Origin: an archaeon UBA583
GTDB taxonomy: Archaea; Nanobdellota; Nanobdellia; Woesearchaeales; UBA583
Reading direction: 5' to 3'
NCBI GenBank assembly: GCA_002506365.1
Contig: DAXK01000032.1
Coordinates: 1-64,000 of the forward strand
DNA: 64,000 nt
Position 1 is the stretch's first letter. Each line of letters opens with the position of its first letter. The position numbers and the translations under genes were made by a program. This document shows positions 54,221-63,159 of this stretch, in pieces. The notes under the pieces were generated by a model. The model ran no database searches and was not told the DNA's origin. It saw only the letters and a list, made by a program, of their open reading frames with translations.

Positions 54221-55050
54221 TTTTCAAATTTTTTTCTCCAACCAAATAACTTAAAATAAATATAAGCATAAATAATAAAATGAAATAAATTCATAATTAA
54301 TTCAAAGTAAATAATTGGTAATAAATCCTCAAAGAAAAAATCAAAAGAATTTACAAACCTTAAAAATAAAAGTAAAATAATTGTAACATAAGGAACTTGC
54401 TTTAAAATTTTTTTAAAATTTCCCTTCTCAGAAACTAAATAAATAAATCCTCCAAATAAAACTAAATTATAAACTACAAATAAATACTCACTAATCATAA
54501 ACAAAATAATAGTTACAATAAAATCAACAAAAATCAAAACACTATTTAAAAATAAAAAAAAGTTTTTAGAACTTTTCGAATTAGACTTTAAATCATAAAA
54601 TTTAGATAAAATTGAAAATAATAAATAAGTTCTAGCAATCCATGCAAAAGATACAAAAGATATTAACATTAAAATAAGACTCCAAAAATTAAAATCAATT
54701 GATAAATTAATAAAACTATTAAAAATAACTAATACATAATATGAAAACGAAATAATTGATAATAAAAAATAAAAATAAAAAGAAGTATAAAATGCCTCCA
54801 AATTTTCTGACCCAATAAAAGTATTTATTTTTTTAGACTCTGAAAATATCTTATAAGATAAAAAAATAAAACCACACATCAACAATAAATAAAACCAAGA
54901 TTCAATCGAACTATAACTATGTATAATTTCATTCACCATCTCCAATTTTAAATTAACAAAAGAAAAATTAGTTGACTCATTTAATGTAGAATTAACTAGC
55001 AAATTTTCACCCAAAGATTCATTTAAATTATTAATTGATAAATTACTCAT
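54217..55050 (-). CDS. Polytopic membrane protein paired with a winged-helix regulator
   Basis: 277 residues. Extracellular N-terminus about 1-50 rich in Asn/Ser, then seven hydrophobic segments (about 53-69, 88-110, 117-148, 162-183, 186-205, 215-233, 245-270) and a short basic tail. The topology resembles 7TM sensor modules, but no receptor domain was recognised. Co-translated with the winged-helix gene, which suggests a one-component or two-protein membrane sensor. Confidence 0.65.
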   Translation of the reverse strand: MSNLSINNLNESLGENLLVNSTLNESTNFSFVNLKLEMVNEIIHSYSSIESWFYLLLMCGFIFLSYKIFSESKKINTFIGSENLEAFYTSFYFYFLLSIISFSYYVLVIFNSFINLSIDFNFWSLILMLISFVSFAWIARTYLLFSILSKFYDLKSNSKSSKNFFLFLNSVLIFVDFIVTIILFMISEYLFVVYNLVLFGGFIYLVSEKGNFKKILKQVPYVTIILLLFLRFVNSFDFFFEDLLPIIYFELIMNLFHFIIYAYIYFKLFGWRKKFEK

Positions 55051-55131
55051 ACAAATATTAAATTAAAACCATTTAAATAAATTTGTAATTTATCCAAACT
55101 AATTTCTAAAATAGAAGTTTGATACATTTTG

Positions 55132-55139
55132 TTTATAAA
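55132..55139 (+). promoter_or_regulatory. TATA box of the ABC exporter operon
   Basis: TTTATAAA centred about 26 nt before the ATG at 55161, arguing for a leaderless transcript and against the longer upstream frame that starts with TTG. Confidence 0.65.
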
Positions 55140-55160
55140 CATAATTCAAGTAAATATAGT

Positions 55161-55874
55161 ATGGACAAAAATCAATCCATATTAGAGTTAAAAAAAGTTT
55201 CAAAAATCTATGAAATGGGTGGTGAAAAACTTTACGCTCTAAACAATGTATCCTTAAAAATTAATCAAGGAGAATTTGTTGCAATCGTTGGAAGTTCAGG
55301 ATCTGGAAAATCTACTCTTATGAATATGATGGGAGTATTAGATAGACCAACATCTGGGGAAGTGTTTTTAAAAAATCAAAAAGTAAAAGATTTAGATAAA
55401 GATACACTAGCAAATTTTCGTGGTAGAGAAGTAGGATTTATATTTCAACAATATAATTTAATTTCAAGACTCTCAGCAAAAGAAAATATTGCTCTAACAT
55501 TAGAATTTTTAGACTTTGAATCTCAAACTGCTGATATCTACATTGATAAAGTATTAAAACTTGTTGGACTATCAGATAAAAAAAACCATACTCCTGGTAA
55601 ATTATCTGGAGGTCAACAACAAAGAGTAAGCATAGCTAGAAGTTTAGTTGCAAATCCATCAATCATATTAGCTGATGAACCAACTGGAGCCCTAGACTCT
55701 AAAACTGGAAAAGATGTTTTAGAAATATTAACAAAATTAAACAAAGAAGGAAAAACCATAATTATGATTACACACGACTTAAATTTAGCAAAATACGCAA
55801 AAAGAATTGTTGAAATCAAAGATGGTAAAATTATTAAAGATCACATAAATAATGTTCAAACAAAAATAAAATAA
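55161..55874 (+). CDS. MacB/LolD-type ABC transporter ATPase
   Basis: About 237 residues. Walker A GSSGSGKSTLMN, Q-loop IFQQYN, signature LSGGQQQRVSIAR, Walker B ILADEPTGALDSKTG and the switch His in MITHD. The sequence around GVLDRPTSGEV and the ALDSKTG motif are typical of the MacB/LolD/FtsE subfamily. It powers the permease encoded at 57.8 kb. First gene of the four-gene operon (ATPase, surface protein, small membrane protein, permease). Confidence 0.93.
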   Translation: MDKNQSILELKKVSKIYEMGGEKLYALNNVSLKINQGEFVAIVGSSGSGKSTLMNMMGVLDRPTSGEVFLKNQKVKDLDKDTLANFRGREVGFIFQQYNLISRLSAKENIALTLEFLDFESQTADIYIDKVLKLVGLSDKKNHTPGKLSGGQQQRVSIARSLVANPSIILADEPTGALDSKTGKDVLEILTKLNKEGKTIIMITHDLNLAKYAKRIVEIKDGKIIKDHINNVQTKIK

Positions 55875-55893
55875 AATAAAAATAATATAAAAA

Positions 55894-57138
55894 ATGAAAA
55901 AAAATAATATAATAAAAATATTCATAACAATGTTAATATTAACATTAACATTAAATCTAAGTTTTGCTAACACAACTCCTGGAGCAGTAAGTTTAAAACT
56001 TTTAAATCAAAATCCAGACCCAGTAAAAGCTGGAGAAATCGTAACAGTAAGAATTAGTGTTGAAAACTTAGGAGGGACATCAGTTGAAGGTTACTCAGTA
56101 AGATTTGAAGATAACTACCCATTCACACTATTTGAATCAGAACAAAGAGAATATAACTTAGGTAAAATTTTGGCTAATGCCGGTGGAACATCTGCCCAAA
56201 TTTTAAAATTTAAAGCAAGAGTATCTGAAGATGTAAGTGAAGGAAACTACCCAATTAAAATTATCGGAATTTCCAATAATGGAGTTCAAAATATTAAAGA
56301 ATTTTTAGTTGAAGTAAACTCAGAAGCAAATGCTGAAATTTCATCAATATCAGTCGATTCACTAATCCCTGGAGAAAAAACACTAATTAATTTTGGAATT
56401 AAAAATGTCGGAAAATCAGATTTAGAAAATATTAAATTTTCATGGCAATCCCAAGACGACATTATTTTACCAGTTGGATCTGGAAACTTTAAATATATTG
56501 ATAGAATTAAAAAAGGTGAAGAAGAAATTTTATCATTTCAAGTTGTATCAGATTTAAACACTGAACCAAAATTATACAAACTAGAATTAACAGTTGAATA
56601 CGACGATGTAGAAAGTTTACAAACAATTACAGACGCTGGAACAATTGAAAATCAAAAAAGAAGAGAAGTTGTCTCAAAAGCAGGAATTTACGTTGGAGGA
56701 AAAACTGACTTTGAAATTTCTCAAAAAGATTCTACTATAAACTCAGTAACATTTTCAATTGCAAACATTGGATCAAACTTAGCAAGTTCAGTTGTAATTA
56801 AAGTTCCAGAACAAGATAATTATGAAACAATTTCATCTGATTCAAAAGTAATTGGAAATATTAAAAAAGGAGCATTTGGAAGATTTGAATTTGATTTAAA
56901 TCAACTAAATAAACAAAACCAATTAAATTTAGTTATCGAATATACTGACACAACAGGAAAAAGACAATCAGCTATGAAAACAGTAAAAGTTAATTTACAA
57001 GATAAAGCACTTTTTTCAGATGAACCAAAATCAGAAAGTTCAAATACTAAAACATATATGATCACAGCATTATTAATTATCGGGATTGGAATTTACCTTT
57101 ATAGAAACAAAAGACAAAAAAAATATAAACATAATTAA
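55894..57138 (+). CDS. COG1361-type S-layer-like secreted protein with C-terminal anchor
   Basis: 414 residues. Signal peptide ending LSFANTTPG (about 26), three CARDB/Ig-like beta domains (about 30-145, 148-260, 275-370; first with NPDPVKAGEIVTVRISVENLG), then a Ser/Lys linker, a membrane anchor about 387-404 (YMITALLIIGIGIYLY) and a basic tail. In archaea COG1361 proteins often accompany MacB-like ABC transporters, as here. It may be the periplasmic-side partner of the exporter. Confidence 0.85.
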   Translation: MKKNNIIKIFITMLILTLTLNLSFANTTPGAVSLKLLNQNPDPVKAGEIVTVRISVENLGGTSVEGYSVRFEDNYPFTLFESEQREYNLGKILANAGGTSAQILKFKARVSEDVSEGNYPIKIIGISNNGVQNIKEFLVEVNSEANAEISSISVDSLIPGEKTLINFGIKNVGKSDLENIKFSWQSQDDIILPVGSGNFKYIDRIKKGEEEILSFQVVSDLNTEPKLYKLELTVEYDDVESLQTITDAGTIENQKRREVVSKAGIYVGGKTDFEISQKDSTINSVTFSIANIGSNLASSVVIKVPEQDNYETISSDSKVIGNIKKGAFGRFEFDLNQLNKQNQLNLVIEYTDTTGKRQSAMKTVKVNLQDKALFSDEPKSESSNTKTYMITALLIIGIGIYLYRNKRQKKYKHN

Positions 57139-57139
57139 A

Positions 57140-57742
57140 ATGGAAAAAAAACCCCAAAAACAAAATAAAACAAAAATTCAGAACACAAGTCAAAAGAAAA
57201 ATCAAACTACTGAACATTTAATTATTAGATTATTTGATATAATCAGTATTCCATTTTTTATTTTATTAGCAATATTAATAATTGAAGACCAATTATACAC
57301 AATGGATTTTTATTTTGAATATGCTATTTATTTTGGATTACTAAGTGGAGTTATAACATTATTAATGTATGGATTCGCTGGATACAGAGCTAAAAAAAAT
57401 GAATCTAAAAATATTAAACCAAGTTACGCAGGATTAAGTTTAGGTTTACTAATTGGAGTTATTGGATTTATATTAACTATGTTTGTTAGTTCAAGTTTTG
57501 ATGATGTATTAAATAATATAGATTCTGAGGATTATAATAATCTAAAAGATAATTCAAATCAAGAAGATGAATTTGTAATTGGATCAGAATCAGAGTTTGA
57601 ATCCGAATCTGAAAATTTTGGTAACGAAGATTTTGAAAATTCATTTAAATTATTTGGTTACATATTCGGAATTATTGGTATAATATTTGGAGGACTTATT
57701 GGAATGTTATTTGGATTTATCGGTGGAAAAGTAGCACAATAG
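57140..57742 (+). CDS. Four-segment membrane protein in ABC exporter operon
   Basis: About 200 residues. Basic Lys/Gln/Asn N-terminus, hydrophobic segments about 30-52, 59-79, 95-118 and 170-195, and an acidic Asp/Glu/Ser loop about 125-165. The ATG at 57140 is preferred; a TTG frame upstream overlaps the preceding gene. One base separates it from the preceding stop. No family recognised; it probably belongs to the exporter. Confidence 0.65.
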   Translation: MEKKPQKQNKTKIQNTSQKKNQTTEHLIIRLFDIISIPFFILLAILIIEDQLYTMDFYFEYAIYFGLLSGVITLLMYGFAGYRAKKNESKNIKPSYAGLSLGLLIGVIGFILTMFVSSSFDDVLNNIDSEDYNNLKDNSNQEDEFVIGSESEFESESENFGNEDFENSFKLFGYIFGIIGIIFGGLIGMLFGFIGGKVAQ

Positions 57743-57828
57743 AATTTTAGAAATTAAAATGATATAAATACAATAAATTAAAATAAAAAAATAAAAATAA
57801 TAATAATAAAATAGAATAAAAATAAAAA

Positions 57829-59100
57829 ATGAAATTACTAAAAAAACTTAAAATTGCTTTTGGAATGTTAAAAAATGCTAAACTTAGAAGTTGGCTAACT
57901 ATTATCGGAATTGTTATTGCTGTAGCATCAGTTACAATGATTTTAAGTTTTGGTGAAGGAATTAATAACGAAGTTCAAAATAAATTAGGAAGTTCAGGAA
58001 TTGGAATATATAGTTTAACAGCAGGTTATAGTTGGTCAGAAGAACAAATACCTCAAAATACTAAAATCACATACCAAGACTATGAATTTTTACAAGATGT
58101 AAAATTCATTGATAAAGTTTCAAGAGAAATTAGTATGTATTCAAAAGCAAATTATTTTGGTGAAGAATATGATTTATCAGTAAAAGGAGTTGATTTAGAA
58201 AATTTTGAAATATTTAATGAAATAACAATTACTGATGGAAGAATTTTAAATGAAGATGATAATGGAGTTATTTTATTATCAAAAGATTACATTAATGAAT
58301 CATTCCCCGAAGATTTTAAACCAACAATTGGCGACTATATAGAATTTGGTTCAAAACAATTATTAATTGTTGGAATTTATGACTCAAATGATTTTTTAGG
58401 ATTCTCATTTACTAATGGATATGTAAGTTTTCAAGATGTTAAAGAATTAAAAGAAGAAATAGCTGAACTTGAAGAAAACTACGAAGAATATGATGAATAT
58501 GGAAATTTAAAAAGTGATGTTTATGACTCAATTATGATTAAATTTAATAATTTATATTCAACAAAAGATGCCAAAGAAAAATTGACAAAACAATTAGACA
58601 AATTTAGAGATTCAAATCCAGACTCACAAAATTATAATTTAGGTGGAAAAGAAGATGCTTTAGGATTTATTAATAAAATTGTAGATGTAGTAACTTGGGT
58701 TCTAGTTGGGTTTGCAAGTATTTCAATTGTTGTAGGTTCAGTAGGTGTTGCAAATACAATGTATACATCAGTAATTGAAAAAACAAAAGAAATTGGAATT
58801 ATGAAAGCAATTGGAGCAAAAGATTCAGACATTGAACATATTTTTCTATTAAACTCAGGACTTCTTGGATTAGCAGGAGGAGTAATTGGTGTAGCTATTG
58901 GACTATTTTTCGCAATTATCGCAGGAATTGCAATTATATATTTTTCTAAAATTGAAGGAATTAGTTTATGGAGTTTAATAAGTTTTAAAATTATATTTGG
59001 AAGTTTATTATTTTCAATATTAATTGGAATGGTAAGTGGATATTTCCCTGCTAAAAATGCAGCAGCTCAAGATCCAGTTGTAGCATTAAGAGGAGAATAA
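57829..59100 (+). CDS. MacB-like ABC transporter permease (FtsX domain)
   Basis: 423 residues. One N-terminal membrane segment (about 20-42, LRSWLTIIGIVIAVASVTMIL), a MacB_PCD periplasmic-core domain about 43-275, and three C-terminal FtsX segments about 285-410 with NTMYTSVIEKTKEIGIMKAIGAKDSDI and the closing FPAKNAAAQDPVVALRGE. Both are canonical. It works with the ATPase at 55.2 kb; the substrate is unknown (lipids, peptides or a surface protein). Confidence 0.93.
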   Translation: MKLLKKLKIAFGMLKNAKLRSWLTIIGIVIAVASVTMILSFGEGINNEVQNKLGSSGIGIYSLTAGYSWSEEQIPQNTKITYQDYEFLQDVKFIDKVSREISMYSKANYFGEEYDLSVKGVDLENFEIFNEITITDGRILNEDDNGVILLSKDYINESFPEDFKPTIGDYIEFGSKQLLIVGIYDSNDFLGFSFTNGYVSFQDVKELKEEIAELEENYEEYDEYGNLKSDVYDSIMIKFNNLYSTKDAKEKLTKQLDKFRDSNPDSQNYNLGGKEDALGFINKIVDVVTWVLVGFASISIVVGSVGVANTMYTSVIEKTKEIGIMKAIGAKDSDIEHIFLLNSGLLGLAGGVIGVAIGLFFAIIAGIAIIYFSKIEGISLWSLISFKIIFGSLLFSILIGMVSGYFPAKNAAAQDPVVALRGE

Positions 59101-59183
59101 TTTTCTCCAAAAATACTAAATTAAAATATTAATAAAATACAAATTTAAATTTTAAATAAAATATTTTATAATATTAAAGAGGT

Positions 59184-59191
59184 TTTATAAA
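59184..59191 (+). promoter_or_regulatory. TATA box of the NAPE-PLD-like gene
   Basis: TTTATAAA centred about 26 nt before the ATG at 59213. Leaderless transcript inferred. Confidence 0.6.
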
Positions 59192-59212
59192 CAGAAATAT
59201 AAATTCTATAAT

Positions 59213-60292
59213 ATGGAATTAATTATGTTAATTATATTAATATTTTTCACATTAATTTTTTTAATTTTACTTATAACAGAAACTCTCCCAGTTTTTGGTG
59301 CAACAAAAATAAAATTTAAAGATAAATTTGAAAATATTGAAAAAACAATTTTAGGAAATAAAAACGAAAGCTCATTTACAGGAATTTTAGAATTTTTTAT
59401 ATTTAAAAAAGATAAAATCCCAAGAAAAAAAATTCAAAATCCAAAATTAAATTCTAAATATATTGAAAATCCAAATAAAGAAAATACACAAATTACTTGG
59501 TTTGGGCATTCATCTGTATTAATTCAATCTCAAGAATTAAATATTCTAACTGACCCAGTGTTTTCAAAAAGAGCATCACCATTTCAATTTGTAGGTCCAA
59601 AAGGATTTAAATATGAAAATAAATTAAAAATAAAACACTTACCACAAATTGATTATGTTTTAATTTCTCACGACCATTACGACCATTTAGATTATAAAAC
59701 AATTAAAAAAATAAGTGAAAAAGTAAAACATTTTTTAGTTCCAATTGGAGTGAAATCCCATCTAGTAAAATGGGGAGTTAAAGCTAAAAAAATTACAGAA
59801 TTTAATTGGTGGGATGAAAAAGTAATTTCTAAAAAAACAATGTTTGCATACACTCCAGCGCAACACTTCTCAGGAAGAAAATTAACTGATCAATTCAAAA
59901 CCCTTTGGGGAAGTTGGGTAATTAAAATAAATAATAAAAGTATATATTTTAGTGGAGATAGTGGATATTTTAAAGGATTTAAAGAAATCGGAAATAAATA
60001 TGGACCATTTGATTTAACAATGATTGAAAATGGAGCTTATTCAAAACACTGGCCACAAGTTCATATGTTTCCAAATGAAACCTTAAAAGCGCATATGGAT
60101 TTGAAAGGAAAAAAATTAATGCCAATTCACTGGGGAAAATTCGACTTAAGTTATCACCCCTGGCGTGAACCGGTTGAAAGACTATTAGAATATGCTAAAA
60201 AAGAAAAACAAATAATTATTACACCACAACTATTTGAAACATTTAATTTAGAAAATAAAACTAATTTTAAAAAGTGGTGGAAAACTTTGTGA
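59213..60292 (+). CDS. Metallo-beta-lactamase fold hydrolase, NAPE-PLD-like
   Basis: 359 residues. N-terminal membrane segment (MELIMLIILIFFTLIFLILLI), then a metallo-beta-lactamase fold: TWFGHSSVLIQ, SHDHYDHLD (HxHxDH zinc site), PAQHFSGR, FSGDSGYF and MPIHWGKFDLSYHPW. This motif order is that of N-acyl-phosphatidylethanolamine phospholipase D and related UlaG-like enzymes (COG2220). In an archaeon the lipid substrate would differ, so the activity is uncertain. The TGA stop is part of a hairpin element. Confidence 0.88.
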   Translation: MELIMLIILIFFTLIFLILLITETLPVFGATKIKFKDKFENIEKTILGNKNESSFTGILEFFIFKKDKIPRKKIQNPKLNSKYIENPNKENTQITWFGHSSVLIQSQELNILTDPVFSKRASPFQFVGPKGFKYENKLKIKHLPQIDYVLISHDHYDHLDYKTIKKISEKVKHFLVPIGVKSHLVKWGVKAKKITEFNWWDEKVISKKTMFAYTPAQHFSGRKLTDQFKTLWGSWVIKINNKSIYFSGDSGYFKGFKEIGNKYGPFDLTMIENGAYSKHWPQVHMFPNETLKAHMDLKGKKLMPIHWGKFDLSYHPWREPVERLLEYAKKEKQIIITPQLFETFNLENKTNFKKWWKTL

Positions 60293-60368
60293 ATTCTTCA
60301 CAAAATTTTCCTCCAAGAGACATTGTCTCAAAAATGGATAAACTCTCTGATAATTTAGAGAGTTTTAA
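60285..60368 (+). repeat. Dispersed hairpin element, relative (5' part) with three hairpins
   Basis: Starts CTTTGTGAATTC inside the preceding gene, supplying its TGA stop. Contains TTTGTGAA/TTCACAAA, GAGACATTGTCTC and AAACTCTC/GAGAGTTT hairpins. The first bases match copies 1 and 3; the TTTCTTGA end is missing. Confidence 0.45.
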
Positions 60369-60394
60369 AAAGTTAAAATAAACAAAAATAAATA

Positions 60395-61237
60395 TTATTC
60401 CCTAGAATAATATCTACCTATTTTAACATCCTTCGCAAAAAAACTTAATTCCTCTAAACACTTCTCCGCAACATCCCCAGTCAAATCAGACTCAACATCA
60501 ACAAAAAAAACATAATCAAACTTCTTAACCTTACTAGGACGACTCTCAATCTTTGTCAAATTAAAACCATTAGTTGCAAAAGCCCCTAAACACTTATACA
60601 AAGCACCAGCAAAATCCCGAGTTCTAAAAAAAATAGTTGACTTATTACTCTTAGTCAAATCATAATTAAATTCTAAACCTTTTCTCTTAACCAAAAAAAA
60701 CCTAGTAGTATTATCATCAGCATTCTTAACATCATCACTCAAAACATCTAAACCATAAATCTCACTACACAAAACAGAACTCAAACTAGCAACTTGAGCT
60801 TCATCAGTCTCCGACACAAACTTCGCAGCACCTGCAGTATCTCCAAAACTAATTGCCTCAATCCCATTTTTCTCCAAAAAATTAGAACACTGACTCAAGG
60901 CCTGAGGATGAGAATAAACTTTCTTAATATCAGACAACTTAGTCCCAGACTTAACTAACAAATTATGATTAACAGGTAACTTAAACTCACCAACAAGTTC
61001 AACCTCATCAGCAAACTCAGAAAACAAATCATAATTAGCAACTACGGAACCAGCATTAGAATTCTCAATAGGAACCATTCCAAAACCACACCCAGAAATA
61101 ATTTCCTCAAATAACTTTCTAAAAGAATAAACATTTTTAGTCTCAAAATTAATACTATTTAACTCACAAAACTTAATCAAAGCTTCCTCCGAATAGGCTC
61201 CATTCTCCCCTTGAAAAGCAATAGTTACTTTATTCAT
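60395..61237 (-). CDS. pheA: Prephenate dehydratase with ACT domain
   Basis: About 280 residues. Substrate-domain motifs VTIAFQGENGAYSEEA, MVPIENSNAGSV, YSHPQALSQC and the NTTRF motif, followed by an ACT domain with ESRPSKVKKFDYVFFVDVE for Phe feedback. It converts prephenate to phenylpyruvate. Start ATG at 61235-61237 (MNKVTIAF) overlaps the Nudix gene's last 8 bases; the longest frame is less likely. No other aromatic-pathway genes are in the window. Confidence 0.9.
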   Translation of the reverse strand: MNKVTIAFQGENGAYSEEALIKFCELNSINFETKNVYSFRKLFEEIISGCGFGMVPIENSNAGSVVANYDLFSEFADEVELVGEFKLPVNHNLLVKSGTKLSDIKKVYSHPQALSQCSNFLEKNGIEAISFGDTAGAAKFVSETDEAQVASLSSVLCSEIYGLDVLSDDVKNADDNTTRFFLVKRKGLEFNYDLTKSNKSTIFFRTRDFAGALYKCLGAFATNGFNLTKIESRPSKVKKFDYVFFVDVESDLTGDVAEKCLEELSFFAKDVKIGRYYSRE

Positions 61238-61745
61238 CCTTACAACAACCATCAGACTCACAACAATCACTCAAACAATCACTACAATCACCACAACTAT
61301 TACCAGAAACAATATCTTTTCCAACCTCACTATAAAAATCTTTTAAATATTCATCTTGCTTAAAAGCAAAATCATAATTAGAAAGTTCATCAAATCCAAC
61401 CCATTTAAACTCTGAATGTTCATAATTCATCTTAACTCCAAGTTCATCAACAACAGACCCAAAAAAATAAATTACTCTAAGACGAGAACCAACAACAATT
61501 GATTTAAAATAATCATACTCTAAAACTTCACAATGAGTTTCCTCATAAACTTCCCTAAACAAAGAATGTTCAAAACTCTCTCCAGACTCAACACCTCCTC
61601 CAGGAATACACCACTTACCTGGCTCACAATCATCATCATCCGCCCTTTTTAAAATTAAAACTTTATTTCCATCAGAATTTAAACAAATAAAACTTACAGC
61701 ATTCCAAACTCTAGAATCATTAACACCACTATTTTCATTACTCAT
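61230..61745 (-). CDS. Nudix hydrolase with cysteine-rich C-terminal tail
   Basis: 171 residues. Nudix box GGGVESGESFEHSLFREVYEE hydrolyses nucleoside diphosphates linked to X. The C-terminal about 22 residues (SCGDCSDCLSDCCESDGCC and on) hold eight cysteines with no counterpart in usual Nudix proteins, suggesting a bound metal cluster or zinc. Directly upstream of pheA and overlapping it, so the two are co-transcribed. Substrate unknown. Confidence 0.85.
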   Translation of the reverse strand: MSNENSGVNDSRVWNAVSFICLNSDGNKVLILKRADDDDCEPGKWCIPGGGVESGESFEHSLFREVYEETHCEVLEYDYFKSIVVGSRLRVIYFFGSVVDELGVKMNYEHSEFKWVGFDELSNYDFAFKQDEYLKDFYSEVGKDIVSGNSCGDCSDCLSDCCESDGCCKDE

Positions 61746-61840
61746 AAAATAAATATCTCAAACAAATAATATAAATATTTGTAAAATAAAAATAAAAATA
61801 AAAATAAACACTAATAGATAATAACTATTTACACCAAACC

Positions 61841-61849
61841 TTTATATAT
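61841..61849 (+). promoter_or_regulatory. TATA box of aIF2 gamma
   Basis: CCTTTATATATT-type box centred about 26 nt before the ATG at 61871. Leaderless transcript inferred. Confidence 0.6.
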
Positions 61850-61870
61850 TAAATACAAGTTATTTTTACT

Positions 61871-63085
61871 ATGACAAAACAATTACCTATTCAACCTACA
61901 TTAAATATGGGAATCGTAGGACACGTAGATCACGGAAAAACTACACTTACGAAAATTTTATCTGGAAAATGGACAGATACACACTCTGAAGAAAAAAAAA
62001 GAGGAATTACAATTAAATTAGGATATACTAACTTTTCAATTTTTGAAGATGGTGATAAACTAGTTACAAAATTAAAAAAAGCAAACCCAATTAGAAACAT
62101 CTCAATTGTAGATGCTCCAGGACACGAGTCCTTTATGGCAACAATGATTTCAGGAGCAGCAATTATGGATTGTGCTTTATTATTAGTAGCAGCAAATGAA
62201 AAATGTCCACAACCTCAAACAATTGAGCACTTAAAAACATTAGAAATTGCAGGAATTAAAGATATTATTGTAATCCAAAACAAAGTTGACTTAGTAAATA
62301 GGGAAGAAGCAATTGAAAATTTCAAAGAAATTCAAGAATTTTTAAAAGGAACTGTAGCAGAAAATGCACCAGTAATCCCATTATCCGCTCAACACGGAGC
62401 AAATATTAGTGAATTATTAAAAGCAATTAACATAACATTCAAAGATCCAGTTAGAGAAACTAAAAAAGATCCAAGTTTATACGTAGTTAGAAGTTTTGAT
62501 ATTAACAAACCTGGTGATGACTACTCAAATCTAAAAGGAGGAGTTTTAGGAGGTTCAATTAAAGAAGGAACAGTTAAAGTTGGTGACGATATTGAAATTA
62601 GACCAGGTTTAATGAAACAAGAACACGGTAAAATTTCATACGAACCAATTATGGCAACTGTTAAAGGTTTAATGTCAGATAAAGATAAATTAGACTCAGC
62701 AATTCCAGGTGGAAGTGTAGCAATTATGACAGAATTAGACCCAGCAGTAACTAAAACTGATAGTCTAGTTGGACAAATTGCAGGATTAAAAGGAACTTTA
62801 CCTGAACCATGTACAGAAATTACATTCGACCAACACATGTTTGATAAAATCACAACCTCAGATGGAGAACACGAAGTTAAAGCAAATGTTCCAAATGAAC
62901 CTTTAATGTTAATTGTAAATTCATTAACAACAGTAGGAGTAGTTTCAAAAGTAAATCCTAAACAAGTAACTGTTAAATTAAAAAGACCAGTTATGGCATT
63001 TAACGGAGATAGAGTTGTAATCTTCAAACAATTTGGAACAAACAAATGGAAGATTATGGGATATGGGATCATCAAAGGACAATAG
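61871..63085 (+). CDS. eif2g: Translation initiation factor aIF2, gamma subunit
   Basis: 404 residues. G-domain motifs GHVDHGKTTL, RGITIKLGY, DAPGHE, NKVDL and the aIF2 gamma-specific NEKCPQPQTIEHL and RSFDINKPG, then two beta-barrel domains. It carries initiator Met-tRNA to the small ribosomal subunit with GTP. Usual length. A hairpin overlaps its stop codon. No alpha or beta subunit in the window. The initiator tRNA is 12 kb upstream. Confidence 0.97.
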   Translation: MTKQLPIQPTLNMGIVGHVDHGKTTLTKILSGKWTDTHSEEKKRGITIKLGYTNFSIFEDGDKLVTKLKKANPIRNISIVDAPGHESFMATMISGAAIMDCALLLVAANEKCPQPQTIEHLKTLEIAGIKDIIVIQNKVDLVNREEAIENFKEIQEFLKGTVAENAPVIPLSAQHGANISELLKAINITFKDPVRETKKDPSLYVVRSFDINKPGDDYSNLKGGVLGGSIKEGTVKVGDDIEIRPGLMKQEHGKISYEPIMATVKGLMSDKDKLDSAIPGGSVAIMTELDPAVTKTDSLVGQIAGLKGTLPEPCTEITFDQHMFDKITTSDGEHEVKANVPNEPLMLIVNSLTTVGVVSKVNPKQVTVKLKRPVMAFNGDRVVIFKQFGTNKWKIMGYGIIKGQ

Positions 63086-63090
63086 TCCTT
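63075..63090 (+). terminator. Hairpin overlapping the aIF2 gamma stop codon
   Basis: AAGGAC-AATA-GTCCTT, 6-bp arms. The TAG stop is in the loop. Followed by AAAACCTTATTTTTTTAA, a T-tract that fits archaeal intrinsic termination. Confidence 0.55.
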
Positions 63091-63159
63091 AAAACCTTAT
63101 TTTTTTAATTCTAAAATATAAATAAAATAAATCTTTCTTACAAATAAATACAATAAAAC

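Noticed and set aside
62521..63075. Minus-strand 184-codon frame inside aIF2 gamma
   Set aside because: Shadow of the conserved plus-strand gene; no family resemblance.
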